NCBI RefSeq assembly: GCF_013870525.1
Contig: NZ_JACBXD010000043.1
Location: 1-64,000, forward strand
Length of the DNA: 64,000 nucleotides
Source: Amycolatopsis pittospori
GTDB taxonomy: Bacteria; Actinomycetota; Actinomycetes; Mycobacteriales; Pseudonocardiaceae
Direction of reading: 5' to 3'
Position numbers and translations under genes: made by a program. The notes beneath the pieces are model-generated. The model was given only the letters and a program-made list of their open reading frames with translations. It searched no databases and was not told the DNA's origin. This document shows, in pieces, positions 24,379 through 32,559 of this stretch (the first letter of the stretch is position 1; each line of letters opens with the position of its first letter).

Positions 24379-27132
24379 TCAGCCTGGGGGTGGAACGGAC
24401 AGCATCGCCCGGATCTCTTCGGCACGGGGATCACCGAGGCGCTGGCATACGGCCAGCGCCTCGGCTCCATATGCCTGCGCGTCTTCGGTCCTGCCCATGC
24501 TCAGCATGATCTTCGTCAGTGTGCTGAGCGTGTCGATGGTCCCGTACTCGGCGCCGAGAGCGCGGAGTTCGGCCAGCGCGGCGGAGCTGCTCGCCTCCGC
24601 TTCCTCGTACCGCTTCGCGCCCTCGAGCGCTTCACCGGAGTTCGAGAGGGCGAGCGCCGCGTGGTACCGGTCGCCGAGATCGGCGAACGCCTGTCTCGCC
24701 TCGAGCGCGGCTTCGACGGCGCCGTCGTAGGCGCCCATGCCGATTCGGCTCGCACTGATGTTGAGGAGCGCGTGCGGGACGAAGGTCCGCTGTCCGGCTT
24801 CGGCAGCGAGTCGCGCGGCCTCGGAGGCGAGTTGTTCGCTCTTCTCGAATTCGGAGCGGAGGTGGTAGGCCCCCGAGAGATTCGACAAGATCGCGACGGT
24901 GACCTCCGAGCCGCCGGTCTCCGCGGACGCCTTCCTGGCCTCCTCCAACGCCTCCAGGCCCTCGTCGATACGAAGTGCCCGCAGGTAGGCGGATCCGAGA
25001 TTGTTCGCCGCGTACTGCAGGCCCAGCGAGTCGGACGCGGCCCGCGTGGCCTCGACGGCGAGTTCCGCGGTGGCGAGCCAGTCCTCCTGGTCGTGGCGTT
25101 CGGTGTAGAACGCGCGCAGCAGCCACGCGAGTTTCCAGGCGCGGGAAGCCCAGCCGTGTTCGGCGGCGACGCGGACCAGCGCGGCGAGCGCCGGGCGTTC
25201 CTCGATGTACCAAGCGGTCGCTTCCTCGTGGTCGGCGAAACCGAGCGACGGACCGTCCACCGGTTCCAGCCTGACATCCGCGGTGAGCAGGTCCGGCCGG
25301 ATGAGCTGGTTCGCCGCGGCGACGGCGGCGGTGTACCAGTCGATCAGCCGGCGCAGCGCGGCTTCGCGTTCGCCGGGGACGTCGTCTTCGGCGAGTTCCG
25401 CCGCGTAGACCCGCAACAGGTCGTGGAACCGGTACCGGTCGGTACGGGGCTGGTTCAGCAAATGCGCCGACGCCAGATGGTCGATCAGTTCCCGTGCTTC
25501 GAGGACACCGGTTCCCGCCGCGACGGCCGCGGTCGAAACCCGGATCGGCACCCCGGGGAACAGTCCGAGCAGCCGGAACAGCCTCGCGGCCTCCGGGCGC
25601 AACGCTTTGTAGGACCACGAAAACGCCGCTCGCAGATCGGTGCCCGCGTCCTGAGGATCCCGCAGGGTATCGAGGCGGACGCGCTGGTCACGCAGTTCGT
25701 CGACGATATAGGCCAGCGAGGTTCCCGAAAACCGGGACGCCCGCTCCCCCGCCAGCGCCAGTGCCAGCGGCAGCCCACCGCACAGCTGGGTGAGTTCCGC
25801 CACGGCGCCGGGTTCGGCGTCCAGCCGCTCCCGGCCGACGCTCTCGGCGAGCAGCGCCCGCGCCGCGTGTTCGTCCAAGGAGCGCAACGACATCCGGCGG
25901 GCGCCCTCCCGGGCCACCAGGCCCCGCAACTGGTTCCGGCTGGTCACCACGACCAGGTTGCCGGAACCGGGCAGCAGCGGCCGGATCTGGTCGGCGTCGC
26001 GGGCGTTGTCCAGCAGCAACAGCATCCGGGTCCCGGCCAGCCTGCTGCGCAGCGCCGCCGACCGTTGCTCCACTGTGGAGGGCAGCGCGTCGGCGAGCAC
26101 ACCCACCGCCTGCAGGAAGCCGGACAATGCGTCCATCGGAGTGACCGGCGTTCCGGCCGAATGTCCCCGTAGGTCTACGAAGAGTTGTCCGTCGGGGAAT
26201 CTTTCCCGCAGCCGATGCGACCAATGGACGGCGAGAGAGGTCTTTCCGACCCCCGCGGTCCCTTCGATGACCACGATCCGTGTCGGCCCACCCTGGCCGA
26301 GGAACCCGTCCAGTTCGGTCAGTTCCGTCTCCCGGCCGGTGAAACCCGCGACGTCGAAGGGAAGCTGGCGCGGGATCGGGGAAGCCGTGACGGGCAGGGG
26401 CTGCGGGGTGATCGGAGCGTCGGCGGCGAGCAGTTCCGCGTGCAGTCGTCGCAGTTCCGCGCCCGGTTCGACACCGAGTTCATCGACGAGAAGCGACCTC
26501 AGCCGGGCGTATCTGGCCAGCGCTTCCGCCCGTCTGCCGGAACGCGCGAGAATCCGCACGAGTCTTTCCCATAACGATTCCCGAAGCGGATGCTGGGCGA
26601 CCAGATCGGTCAATTCGGCGACCAGTTCCGCCTCGGCGACCCGGCCGGTATCCAGATCGATCCGTCTTTCCACGGCGAACAGATACCGTTCGGTGAGCAG
26701 CGGGCCCCATTCGTCGGCCAGCGTGGGGGATCCGACGCCTTCCAGCGGCGTCCCGCCCCAAAGCGCGATGGCCTCGGCCAGCAGCGCCCGTTCCGAAGCG
26801 GGTTCCTTTTCCACGGCCTCTTCGAGAAGGCTCAAAAACCGCAGCGCGTCGACCCGGCCGGGATCCAGAACGAGACGGTAACCGTCCGGTTCGGTCACCA
26901 CGACACTTTCACCGAACAGTCGTCGCAGGCGCATCACATTCGTCTGCAGGCTGCCGCGGATCCGTTCCGGGGGTTCCTCGCCCCAGACACCGCGTGCGAG
27001 CGCGTCGATGGAAACCAGGCGGCCGCACGACAGCGCCAGGGTGGCGAGCAGCGCGCGCTGCCGGGCACTGCTGAGCGAACGCGGCGATCCGTCCACGAGT
27101 ACGTGGAACGGACCCAGAAGCCGGATATCGAT
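24379..27132 (-). CDS. AfsR/SARP-type transcriptional regulator with NB-ARC and TPR domains
   Basis: A large regulator (917 residues if started at 27132). In order: a SARP winged helix (SLSSARQRALLATLALSCGR), a BTAD helical domain (to about 270), an NB-ARC ATPase with Walker A GTAGVGKTSLAVHW and hhGRExxL-like RNQLRGLVAREG region, and C-terminal tetratricopeptide repeats (residues 620-900). It resembles AfsR, a regulator of antibiotic synthesis and development. The first ATG/GTG in frame (27096) would delete the conserved first strand IRLLGPFHVLVDG. An ATC at 27132 sits eight bases after GGAGGG and is my preferred start. No kinase partner is nearby. Confidence 0.85.
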   Translation of the reverse strand: MDIRLLGPFHVLVDGSPRSLSSARQRALLATLALSCGRLVSIDALARGVWGEEPPERIRGSLQTNVMRLRRLFGESVVVTEPDGYRLVLDPGRVDALRFLSLLEEAVEKEPASERALLAEAIALWGGTPLEGVGSPTLADEWGPLLTERYLFAVERRIDLDTGRVAEAELVAELTDLVAQHPLRESLWERLVRILARSGRRAEALARYARLRSLLVDELGVEPGAELRRLHAELLAADAPITPQPLPVTASPIPRQLPFDVAGFTGRETELTELDGFLGQGGPTRIVVIEGTAGVGKTSLAVHWSHRLRERFPDGQLFVDLRGHSAGTPVTPMDALSGFLQAVGVLADALPSTVEQRSAALRSRLAGTRMLLLLDNARDADQIRPLLPGSGNLVVVTSRNQLRGLVAREGARRMSLRSLDEHAARALLAESVGRERLDAEPGAVAELTQLCGGLPLALALAGERASRFSGTSLAYIVDELRDQRVRLDTLRDPQDAGTDLRAAFSWSYKALRPEAARLFRLLGLFPGVPIRVSTAAVAAGTGVLEARELIDHLASAHLLNQPRTDRYRFHDLLRVYAAELAEDDVPGEREAALRRLIDWYTAAVAAANQLIRPDLLTADVRLEPVDGPSLGFADHEEATAWYIEERPALAALVRVAAEHGWASRAWKLAWLLRAFYTERHDQEDWLATAELAVEATRAASDSLGLQYAANNLGSAYLRALRIDEGLEALEEARKASAETGGSEVTVAILSNLSGAYHLRSEFEKSEQLASEAARLAAEAGQRTFVPHALLNISASRIGMGAYDGAVEAALEARQAFADLGDRYHAALALSNSGEALEGAKRYEEAEASSSAALAELRALGAEYGTIDTLSTLTKIMLSMGRTEDAQAYGAEALAVCQRLGDPRAEEIRAMLSVPPPG

Positions 27133-27290
27133 GGTGGCCGCCCTCCAGTCCTGTCCTTCGGTGTCGATCCTGGGTTCCCCGCCTCGTTTTCCTCAGGCGA
27201 GAAGCGTGGCACAGACCGGCCGGGCAAGAGCGGGTTCCGGACATTCCGTCCTGCCGTGTCCGGTGGACCGGGGGAACGACCCGGAAACTG

Positions 27291-27325
27291 CGGCAGGGCC
27301 CCGCGCCGTGCGCGGGGCCCTGCCG
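27291..27325 (-). terminator. Hairpin terminator of hupB
   Basis: Perfect 15-bp GC-rich stem (27291-27305 with 27311-27325) and 5-base loop, 25 bases after the hupB stop. There is no T tract, as is common in actinobacteria. Confidence 0.8.
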
Positions 27326-27350
27326 TTGGCTCACTCTGGCGAGAGAGAGC

Positions 27351-28019
27351 TTACTTCTTCTTCGCAGCCGCCGAAGTCCGCTTGGCCGGAGCCTTCTTCG
27401 CGGGGGCCTTGGCAGCGGTCGCCTTGGCGGCCGGCTTCGCGGCGGCCTTGGTGGCGGTCGCCTTCTTGGCCGTGGTGGCGCGAGTCGTGGCCTTGGCCGC
27501 GGTCTTCGGAGCCGCCTTGGTGGCGGTCGTCTTCGCGGCGGCCTTGGTCGCGGTCGCCTTGGCGGCCGGCTTCGCGGCGGCGCGCGTCGTGGCGGCGGCG
27601 GCGCGGGTCCGCGTGGTGGTGGAACGCGTCGCGGCCGGGCGGCTGGCGGCCGTCCGGGTCGTCGTCGCGCGGGTGGCGGCGGCCCGAGTGGTGGTGGTGC
27701 CGGCGGTCGCGCGCTTCACAGCGGTGGCCTTCGGCAGCTTCTTCGAACCGCTGATGACGTCCTTGAAGGTCGTGCCGGCGCGGAAAGCGGGCACGTTGGT
27801 CTTCTTGACGCGGACGGTCTCACCGGTGCGCGGGTTCCGCGCGGTACGGGCGGCGCGGGCGCGCTTCTCGAACACACCGAAGCCGGTGATGTTCACCTTC
27901 TCGCCCTTGTTGACCGTCCGGATGATGATGTCGACAAGGCCATCGACGGCCTCCGACGCGACCTTCTTGTCGCCCAGGCGCTCCGACAGCGCCTCGATCA
28001 GCTGGGCCTTGTTGGCCAT
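27351..28019 (-). CDS. hupB: HU family nucleoid protein with Lys/Ala/Thr-rich tail
   Basis: The 222-residue protein has a canonical HU domain at residues 1-90 (MANKAQLIEALSERLGDKK, VNITGFGVFEKRARAARTARNP, FRAGTTFKDVISG). The remainder is a low-complexity tail of AAK, TKA and TTR repeats, like mycobacterial HupB and histone H1. The tail binds DNA non-specifically and is a target of acetylation in mycobacteria. The ATG at 28019 follows GGAGGA; the upstream open frame is not coding. It has its own promoter and terminator. Confidence 0.96.
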   Translation of the reverse strand: MANKAQLIEALSERLGDKKVASEAVDGLVDIIIRTVNKGEKVNITGFGVFEKRARAARTARNPRTGETVRVKKTNVPAFRAGTTFKDVISGSKKLPKATAVKRATAGTTTTRAAATRATTTRTAASRPAATRSTTTRTRAAAATTRAAAKPAAKATATKAAAKTTATKAAPKTAAKATTRATTAKKATATKAAAKPAAKATAAKAPAKKAPAKRTSAAAKKK

Positions 28020-28078
28020 TCCAGTCCTCCAAGAAGAACTTGTTGTACACGGCCCCGTCGGCCGACTTAGCGCACACG

Positions 28079-28105
28079 GTATTACCAATGCAGCACAAAT
28101 TCCAA
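28079..28105 (-). promoter_or_regulatory. Putative hupB promoter
   Basis: On the minus strand TTGGAA (28105-28100) and TAATAC (28084-28079) form -35/-10-like boxes with a 15-base spacer, shorter than usual. They lie about 60 bases before the hupB start. The region is AT-rich compared with its surroundings. Confidence 0.5.
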
Positions 28106-28205
28106 ACGACGCGCGGAAATTTCCCTTGTCTCGGGGGCTGTTCCGCCTCTTGAGGGACCCCTCCGGGGCCTCTTGAGGTGCCGTTCGGTGTGGTTTCGGG
28201 GCTTT

Positions 28206-28261
28206 GCGGAGGACCCTCCGCGGGGGTGCGGATTCCCTGCTCAGCAAGGGAATCCGCCCCC
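28206..28261 (-). terminator. Double hairpin after leuD
   Basis: Two hairpins stand in tandem downstream of leuD. One has an 11-bp stem (28228-28238 with 28247-28257) extended by GGGG/CCCC. The other is GCGGAGG-AC-CCTCCGC (28206-28221). They probably terminate the leuCD transcript. Bases 28106-28205 hold nothing I recognise. Confidence 0.75.
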
Positions 28262-28272
28262 TTCGGCCAGGC

Positions 28273-28875
28273 CTAGGAAGAGGCCGCCGGGAGGGTCACC
28301 GGCTTCCAGGAGGGGCGCTGGGACTCGAAAGTGTCGATCTCCTCCGCGTGGCGGAGTGTCAGGGCGATGTCGTCGAGCCCTTCGAGGAGCCGCCAGCGGG
28401 TGTAGTCGTCGATCTGGAAGGGTGCGACGAAGTCCTTGGCTCGTACCGTCTTCGACTCGAGGTCCACCGTGACCTCCGTCCCAGGCTCGTTTTCGAGGAT
28501 CTTCCACAGCAGTTCGACGTCCGCCTGCTCGCACTCGGCGGCCACGAGGCCCTGCTTGCCCGAGTTCCCACGGAAGATGTCCGCGAACCGGGAAGAGATC
28601 ACGACCCGGAAGCCGTAGTCCATCAGGGCCCAGACGGCGTGCTCACGGGAGGAACCGGTGCCGAAGTCCGGGCCCGCGACCAGGACCGAACCGGTTTTGA
28701 AGGGTTCTTGGTTGAGGATGAACGACTCGTCGGACCGCCAGGCGGCGAAGAGCCCGTCCTCGAAGCCGGTGCGGCTCACGCGCTTGAGGTAGACCGCCGG
28801 GATGATCTGGTCAGTGTCCACGTTGGACCTGCGCAGCGGGACCCCGACGCCGGTGTGGTGGGTGAACGGATCCAT
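28273..28875 (-). CDS. leuD: 3-isopropylmalate dehydratase small subunit
   Basis: LeuD is the swivel-domain subunit of isopropylmalate isomerase in leucine synthesis. The 200-residue protein shows VPLRRSNVDTDQIIPAVYLK at the start, DFGTGSSREHAVWALMDYGF and VISSRFADIFRGNSGKQGL, all family signatures. It follows leuC by 33 bases on the same strand and forms one enzyme with it. Confidence 0.97.
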   Translation of the reverse strand: MDPFTHHTGVGVPLRRSNVDTDQIIPAVYLKRVSRTGFEDGLFAAWRSDESFILNQEPFKTGSVLVAGPDFGTGSSREHAVWALMDYGFRVVISSRFADIFRGNSGKQGLVAAECEQADVELLWKILENEPGTEVTVDLESKTVRAKDFVAPFQIDDYTRWRLLEGLDDIALTLRHAEEIDTFESQRPSWKPVTLPAASS

Positions 28876-28908
28876 GGTTGGGAACTCCTTAGCGGGGTTT
28901 CAGGCGGC

Positions 28909-30327
28909 TCAGCGGACGGCGGCGGGCTGCAGGTCTTCGGGGCTGGACAGCGTTCCCCGGACGGCCGTGGCGGCCGCCACGAGCGGGGAGACCAGATGCG
29001 TCCGGCCGCCCTTGCCCTGCCTGCCTTCGAAGTTGCGGTTCGAGGTCGACGCGCTGCGCTCGCCCGGCTTGAGCTGGTCCGGGTTCATGCCGAGGCACAT
29101 CGAGCAGCCCGCCTGGCGCCATTCCGCGCCCGCTTCGGTGAAGACCTGGTCCAGGCCTTCGGCTTCGGCCGCCTGGCGGACGCGCATCGAACCGGGGACG
29201 ACGAGCATCCGGACCGAGTCGGCGACCTTGTGCCCGCGCAGGACGTCCGCGGCGGCCCTCAGGTCCTCGATACGGCCGTTCGTGCAGGAGCCGAGGAAGA
29301 CGGTGTCCACCGCGATCTCGCGCAGCGGGGTACCCGGCTTCAGGTCCATATAGGACAGGGCCTTCTCCGCGGCGACGCGCTCGTTCTCGTCACCGATGTG
29401 CTCGGGGTCGGGGACCTCGGCGCCCAGCGGCAGCCCCTGGCCCGGGTTCGTGCCCCAGGTCACGAAAGGCGTGAGCTCGTCGGCGTTGAGGTGCACCTCG
29501 GCATCGAAGACGGCGTCGTCGTCGGTGCGGAGCTCGCGCCAGTTCTCGACGGCGGCGTCCCAATCGGCGCCCCGCGGAGCGTGCGGACGGCCCTTCAGAT
29601 AGGCGAACGTCGTCTCGTCCGGCGCGATGAGCCCGGCTCGCGCGCCGGCTTCGATGGACATGTTGCACACCGTCATCCGGGCTTCCATCGACAGGTTCTC
29701 GATGGCCTCGCCGCGGTACTCGAGGACGTAACCCTGTCCGCCGCCGGTGCCGATCTTCGCGATCACCGCGAGGATGATGTCCTTGGCCGTCACGGACTCC
29801 CCGACAGTGCCCTCGATCGTGATCGCCATCGTCTTGAATGGACGGAGCGGCAGGGTCTGGGTCGCCATCACGTGTTCGACCTCGGACGTGCCGATACCGA
29901 ACGCCATCGCGCCGAAAGCGCCGTGCGTCGAGGTGTGACTGTCGCCGCACACCACGGTCATCCCGGGCTGCGTCAGGCCCAGCTGCGGGCCGATGACGTG
30001 CACGATGCCCTGCTCCGCGTCGCCCATCGGATGCAGCCGGACGCCGAACTCCTTGCAGTTGTTGCGAAGGGTGTCGACCTGGGTACGGGACACGGGATCC
30101 GCGATCGGCAGGTCGATGTCGATCGTCGGGACGTTGTGGTCCTCGGTCGCGATGGTGAGGTCGGGACGGCGCAGTTTCCGGTCCGCCAGGCGGAGTCCGT
30201 CGAACGCCTGCGGGCTGGTGACCTCGTGCAGCAGGTGGAGGTCGATGTAGAGCAGGTCGGGCTCGGCCCCCTCGCCGCGCCGCACCAGGTGCGACTCCCA
30301 CACTTTCTCGGCCAGTGTCCGGGGCAT
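28909..30327 (-). CDS. leuC: 3-isopropylmalate dehydratase large subunit
   Basis: LeuC carries the [4Fe-4S] cluster and active site that isomerise 2- to 3-isopropylmalate. The cluster cysteines are in VFLGSCTNGRIEDL and QAGCSMCLGMNPDQ. VVCGDSHTSTHGAFGAMAFG and the SNRNFEGRQGKGG block are also typical. I choose the ATG at 30327 (MPRTLAEKVWESH, 472 residues), which follows GAGG; a frame to 30369 extends past the normal N-terminus. It is divergent from an IclR regulator that in Streptomyces (NdgR) and corynebacteria (LtbR) controls leuCD. Confidence 0.97.
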   Translation of the reverse strand: MPRTLAEKVWESHLVRRGEGAEPDLLYIDLHLLHEVTSPQAFDGLRLADRKLRRPDLTIATEDHNVPTIDIDLPIADPVSRTQVDTLRNNCKEFGVRLHPMGDAEQGIVHVIGPQLGLTQPGMTVVCGDSHTSTHGAFGAMAFGIGTSEVEHVMATQTLPLRPFKTMAITIEGTVGESVTAKDIILAVIAKIGTGGGQGYVLEYRGEAIENLSMEARMTVCNMSIEAGARAGLIAPDETTFAYLKGRPHAPRGADWDAAVENWRELRTDDDAVFDAEVHLNADELTPFVTWGTNPGQGLPLGAEVPDPEHIGDENERVAAEKALSYMDLKPGTPLREIAVDTVFLGSCTNGRIEDLRAAADVLRGHKVADSVRMLVVPGSMRVRQAAEAEGLDQVFTEAGAEWRQAGCSMCLGMNPDQLKPGERSASTSNRNFEGRQGKGGRTHLVSPLVAAATAVRGTLSSPEDLQPAAVR

Positions 30328-30370
30328 TTCCGGCTCCTCACATGCGGTGAAATAGGTACTTCCCACCATC

Positions 30371-30407
30371 TGGACATCTCAAACTTCGGGAAGATAGTAT
30401 CGGCTTG
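30371..30407 (+). promoter_or_regulatory. Leaderless promoter of the IclR regulator; likely leuCD operator region
   Basis: TGGACA (30371-30376), an 18-base spacer and TAGTAT (30395-30400) precede the GTG at 30407 by six bases, so transcription should start at the start codon. The spacer holds CTTC-GG-GAAG (30384-30393), a candidate operator. On the other strand TTGAGA (30382-30377) may be the leuC -35, so one bound regulator could block both genes. Confidence 0.55.
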
Positions 30408-31108
30408 TGGGACAGCATAGCGGTATCGGAGTACTCGACAAGGCCGTGGCCGTGCTTCAGGCCGTGGCCGAAGATCCTTGTGGCCTGGCGGAACTGTGCA
30501 CGCGGACCGGTTTGCCGCGCGCGACGGCGCATCGGCTCGCGGTCGGCCTCGAGGTGCATCGGCTGTTGCGCCGCGGCCCCGACGGGCGGTGGCGGCCGGG
30601 TACCGCGCTCGCCGAGCTGGCGGGCGGCTCGACCGATCCGCTGCTCGACGCGGCGAGTTCGGTGCTGCCGAAATTGCGCGACATCACCGGGGAAAGCGTG
30701 CAGCTCTACCGCCGGGACGGCGTCCAGCGCGTCTGCGTTTCGACCGCGGAGCCGCCCAGCGGCCTGCGTGACACCGTGCCGATCGGTTCACGGTTGCCGA
30801 TGACGGCGGGCTCCGGTGCGAAGGTCCTCGCCGCGTGGTCGGATCCGCATACGCAGCGGACGATCCTTTCCGAAGCGGTGTACGGAGAGCGCACGCTGCT
30901 CGAAGTCCGCCGTCGTGGCTGGGCCCAGAGCGTGGCGGAACGGGAGCCGGGTGTGGCGAGTGTCTCGGCGCCGGTCCGGGATTCGACGGGCACCGTCGTC
31001 GCGGCGGTCTCGGTTTCCGGGCCCATCGAACGGATAGGGCGTAAGCCGGGGGCCCGCTGGGCCGCGGATCTGCTCGCCGCCGCGGACGCGCTGCAGGAAC
31101 GCCTCTGA
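30407..31108 (+). CDS. ndgR: IclR family regulator of leucine biosynthesis
   Basis: The 233-residue protein has an N-terminal winged helix (GIGVLDKAVAVLQAVAEDP, ELCTRTGLPRATAHRLAVGL) and an IclR effector domain (LRDITGESVQLYRRDG to VAAVSVSGPIERI). Its placement divergent from leuCD is that of NdgR/LtbR, which repress leuCD and related amino-acid genes. The short spacing and shared promoter region support autoregulation. The effector is likely an amino acid or a branched-chain intermediate. Confidence 0.9.
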   Translation: MGQHSGIGVLDKAVAVLQAVAEDPCGLAELCTRTGLPRATAHRLAVGLEVHRLLRRGPDGRWRPGTALAELAGGSTDPLLDAASSVLPKLRDITGESVQLYRRDGVQRVCVSTAEPPSGLRDTVPIGSRLPMTAGSGAKVLAAWSDPHTQRTILSEAVYGERTLLEVRRRGWAQSVAEREPGVASVSAPVRDSTGTVVAAVSVSGPIERIGRKPGARWAADLLAAADALQERL

Positions 31109-31117
31109 TCTCTCTCG

Positions 31118-31166
31118 AACCATGTGAAGGCCCCCTGCACCGGGTGCAGGGGGCCTTCACATGGTT
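31118..31166. terminator. Long palindrome between convergent genes, GTGAAGGCC family (copy 2)
   Basis: A perfect 23-bp stem (31118-31140 with 31144-31166) with a 3-base loop lies between ndgR and a convergent gene, ten bases after the ndgR stop. It shares GTGAAGGCC and the C-rich stretch after it with copies at 686 and 54671. It should act as a bidirectional terminator. Confidence 0.85.
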
Positions 31167-31184
31167 ACGACCGTCCGATGAGGA

Positions 31185-31577
31185 TCAGAACTCGTCGGCT
31201 TGGGTCAGTTCGTGTTCGAGGCTGTCCGCGCGGGCGACGAGCGCCTTCAGCGGATGTCCGAACTCGTTCTGCAGGTTGAGGTCGACCAGCGGGACCGTGT
31301 GCTTGAGCAGGGCGACGCCGTCCACCACGGCCGCGCCGCCGACCGAGCCGCCACCCGCGAGTTCGAGGAGGCGCCGCAGATCGATCTTGTCCGCCCAGCC
31401 GACCGGGGACGAGATCTCCACCCACTCCGCGCCGTCGTGGTCGGGCAAGTGGTGCAAGGACACCTGCTGGCCGCGGCCGTCCTCGGTGTCGACCCGGAAC
31501 CGGAGCCAGCCGTCCCGCTCTTCGAGCACCTCGTACCGCGCCCGGACGAAATTGATCACGCCTGCCCAGATGGACAC
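31185..31577 (-). CDS. Conserved-type hypothetical protein
   Basis: A 130-residue cytoplasmic protein with no membrane segment. It starts VSIWAGVINFVRARYEVLEERDGWLRF split over the first 27 residues and ends in an acidic helix (EHELTQADEF). The GTG at 31577 is preferred since GAGAGG precedes it by eight bases; a longer frame to 31628 is possible. The alternating strand/helix pattern recalls small YbjN-like or secretion-chaperone-like folds, but I do not recognise the family. The region 31629-31808 has no supported gene. Confidence 0.7.
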   Translation of the reverse strand: MSIWAGVINFVRARYEVLEERDGWLRFRVDTEDGRGQQVSLHHLPDHDGAEWVEISSPVGWADKIDLRRLLELAGGGSVGGAAVVDGVALLKHTVPLVDLNLQNEFGHPLKALVARADSLEHELTQADEF

Positions 31578-31808
31578 CCTCGTCACCTCTCGGTTTCGCC
31601 GCTTCGTGCGCTGTCGAGCATGGCACATCCGGGGCGGGTTCAGCCCGTGGGATCGAGCGTGGACCGTGTTCCCAGGGTGAGCGACCGGTTCGGCGGGCTT
31701 CAGCGCCTGCGCGTCGAGGCCCGGGTGTCACTCACGACGTGACCGCCGTGGCCGCTGTGACTCCTGTGGCGCGAGAGGCTCTTGTGGTGCGGCCGCGACC
31801 CCGCCGAA

Positions 31809-31863
31809 TGCTATGAACGGCTCGTTACTTGCAAATTTTGCAAGTAACGAGCCGTTCATAGCA
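31809..31863. repeat. Near-perfect palindrome, CTATGAACGG family (copy 2)
   Basis: Arms of 27 bp (31809-31835, 31837-31863) pair perfectly around one central T. It differs from the 9935 copy by C-to-T in the left arm and the matching G-to-A in the right arm. It lies 24 bases beyond the stop of the following response-regulator gene. Confidence 0.9.
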
Positions 31864-31887
31864 CGCCGGAGGTGCGCGGCACGGAGG

Positions 31888-32550
31888 TCAGAGAGGCGCC
31901 ATCCGGTACCCAGAGCCCCGCACCGTTTGGATCAGCGGCGGATCCTTGAGCTTCCGCCGCAGCCGCGCGACCACGACGTCGAGCACGTTCGACGCCGGGT
32001 CCGCCATCTCGTCCCACGCGTACCGGATCAGTTCCCGCCGCGAGACCGGCCGCCCGGTCGCGGCCATCAGCCGCTCCATGACGAGATACTCCTTGCGCGT
32101 CACGGTGAGGAGAACGCCGGCCCGCGAGATCTGGTGCCTGCCGGTGTCGAGTTCGACGTCGGCGCAGCGCAGCACCGTCGCCTGCCCGGCCATGTCGCGA
32201 CGGCACAGGCTGCGCACCCGCGCGATCAGTTCCGGCATGGCGAACGGTTTCACGAGGTAGTCGCCACCGCCGACGCGCAACCCGTCGATCCGGTCGGTGA
32301 CGCTGTCGCGCGCGGTGAGGAACAGCACCGGCATCGGCCAGCCCGCGCTACGCCGGTTGCGCACATAGGTGAGCGCGTCACCCGAAGGCAGCATCCGGTC
32401 GAACACCGCGCAGTCGTAGGCGTTCACCGTCAGCGCCTCGTCCGCGGCGGGCAGGTCGGCGGCGGTGTCCACCGCGAACCCGTCGCCGCGGAGGGCGAAT
32501 TCGAGCGCCACCCGTAAGTTCTCGTCGTCTTCGGTCACCAGCACCCGCAC
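31888..32550 (-). CDS. OmpR-family response regulator, no adjacent kinase
   Basis: A 220-residue regulator with a receiver domain (MRVLVTEDDENLRVALEFAL, phospho-acceptor Asp in CAVFDRMLPSGDAL, YLVKPFA) and a winged helix (LLTVTRKEYLVMERLMAA, RLRRKLKDPPLIQTVRGSGY). It is clearly paralogous to the regulator at 35050-35715: both share the unusual FDRMLP-GDA motif. No kinase gene is adjacent; the kinase at 35712 could serve both. It ends the leftward T7SS-proximal cluster with the AAA+ gene nine bases upstream. Confidence 0.93.
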   Translation of the reverse strand: MRVLVTEDDENLRVALEFALRGDGFAVDTAADLPAADEALTVNAYDCAVFDRMLPSGDALTYVRNRRSAGWPMPVLFLTARDSVTDRIDGLRVGGGDYLVKPFAMPELIARVRSLCRRDMAGQATVLRCADVELDTGRHQISRAGVLLTVTRKEYLVMERLMAATGRPVSRRELIRYAWDEMADPASNVLDVVVARLRRKLKDPPLIQTVRGSGYRMAPL

Positions 32551-32559
32551 ACCGGCACG

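Noticed and set aside
24367..26172. A 601-residue open frame on the plus strand opposite the SARP regulator
   Set aside because: High-GC codon bias produces long antisense frames. The protein lacks any motif and the minus strand holds a clear multi-domain regulator.
28020..28272. An RNA gene in the hupB/leuD gap
   Set aside because: The gap is explained by the hupB promoter and the leuD terminator hairpins; no cloverleaf or known RNA motif is seen.
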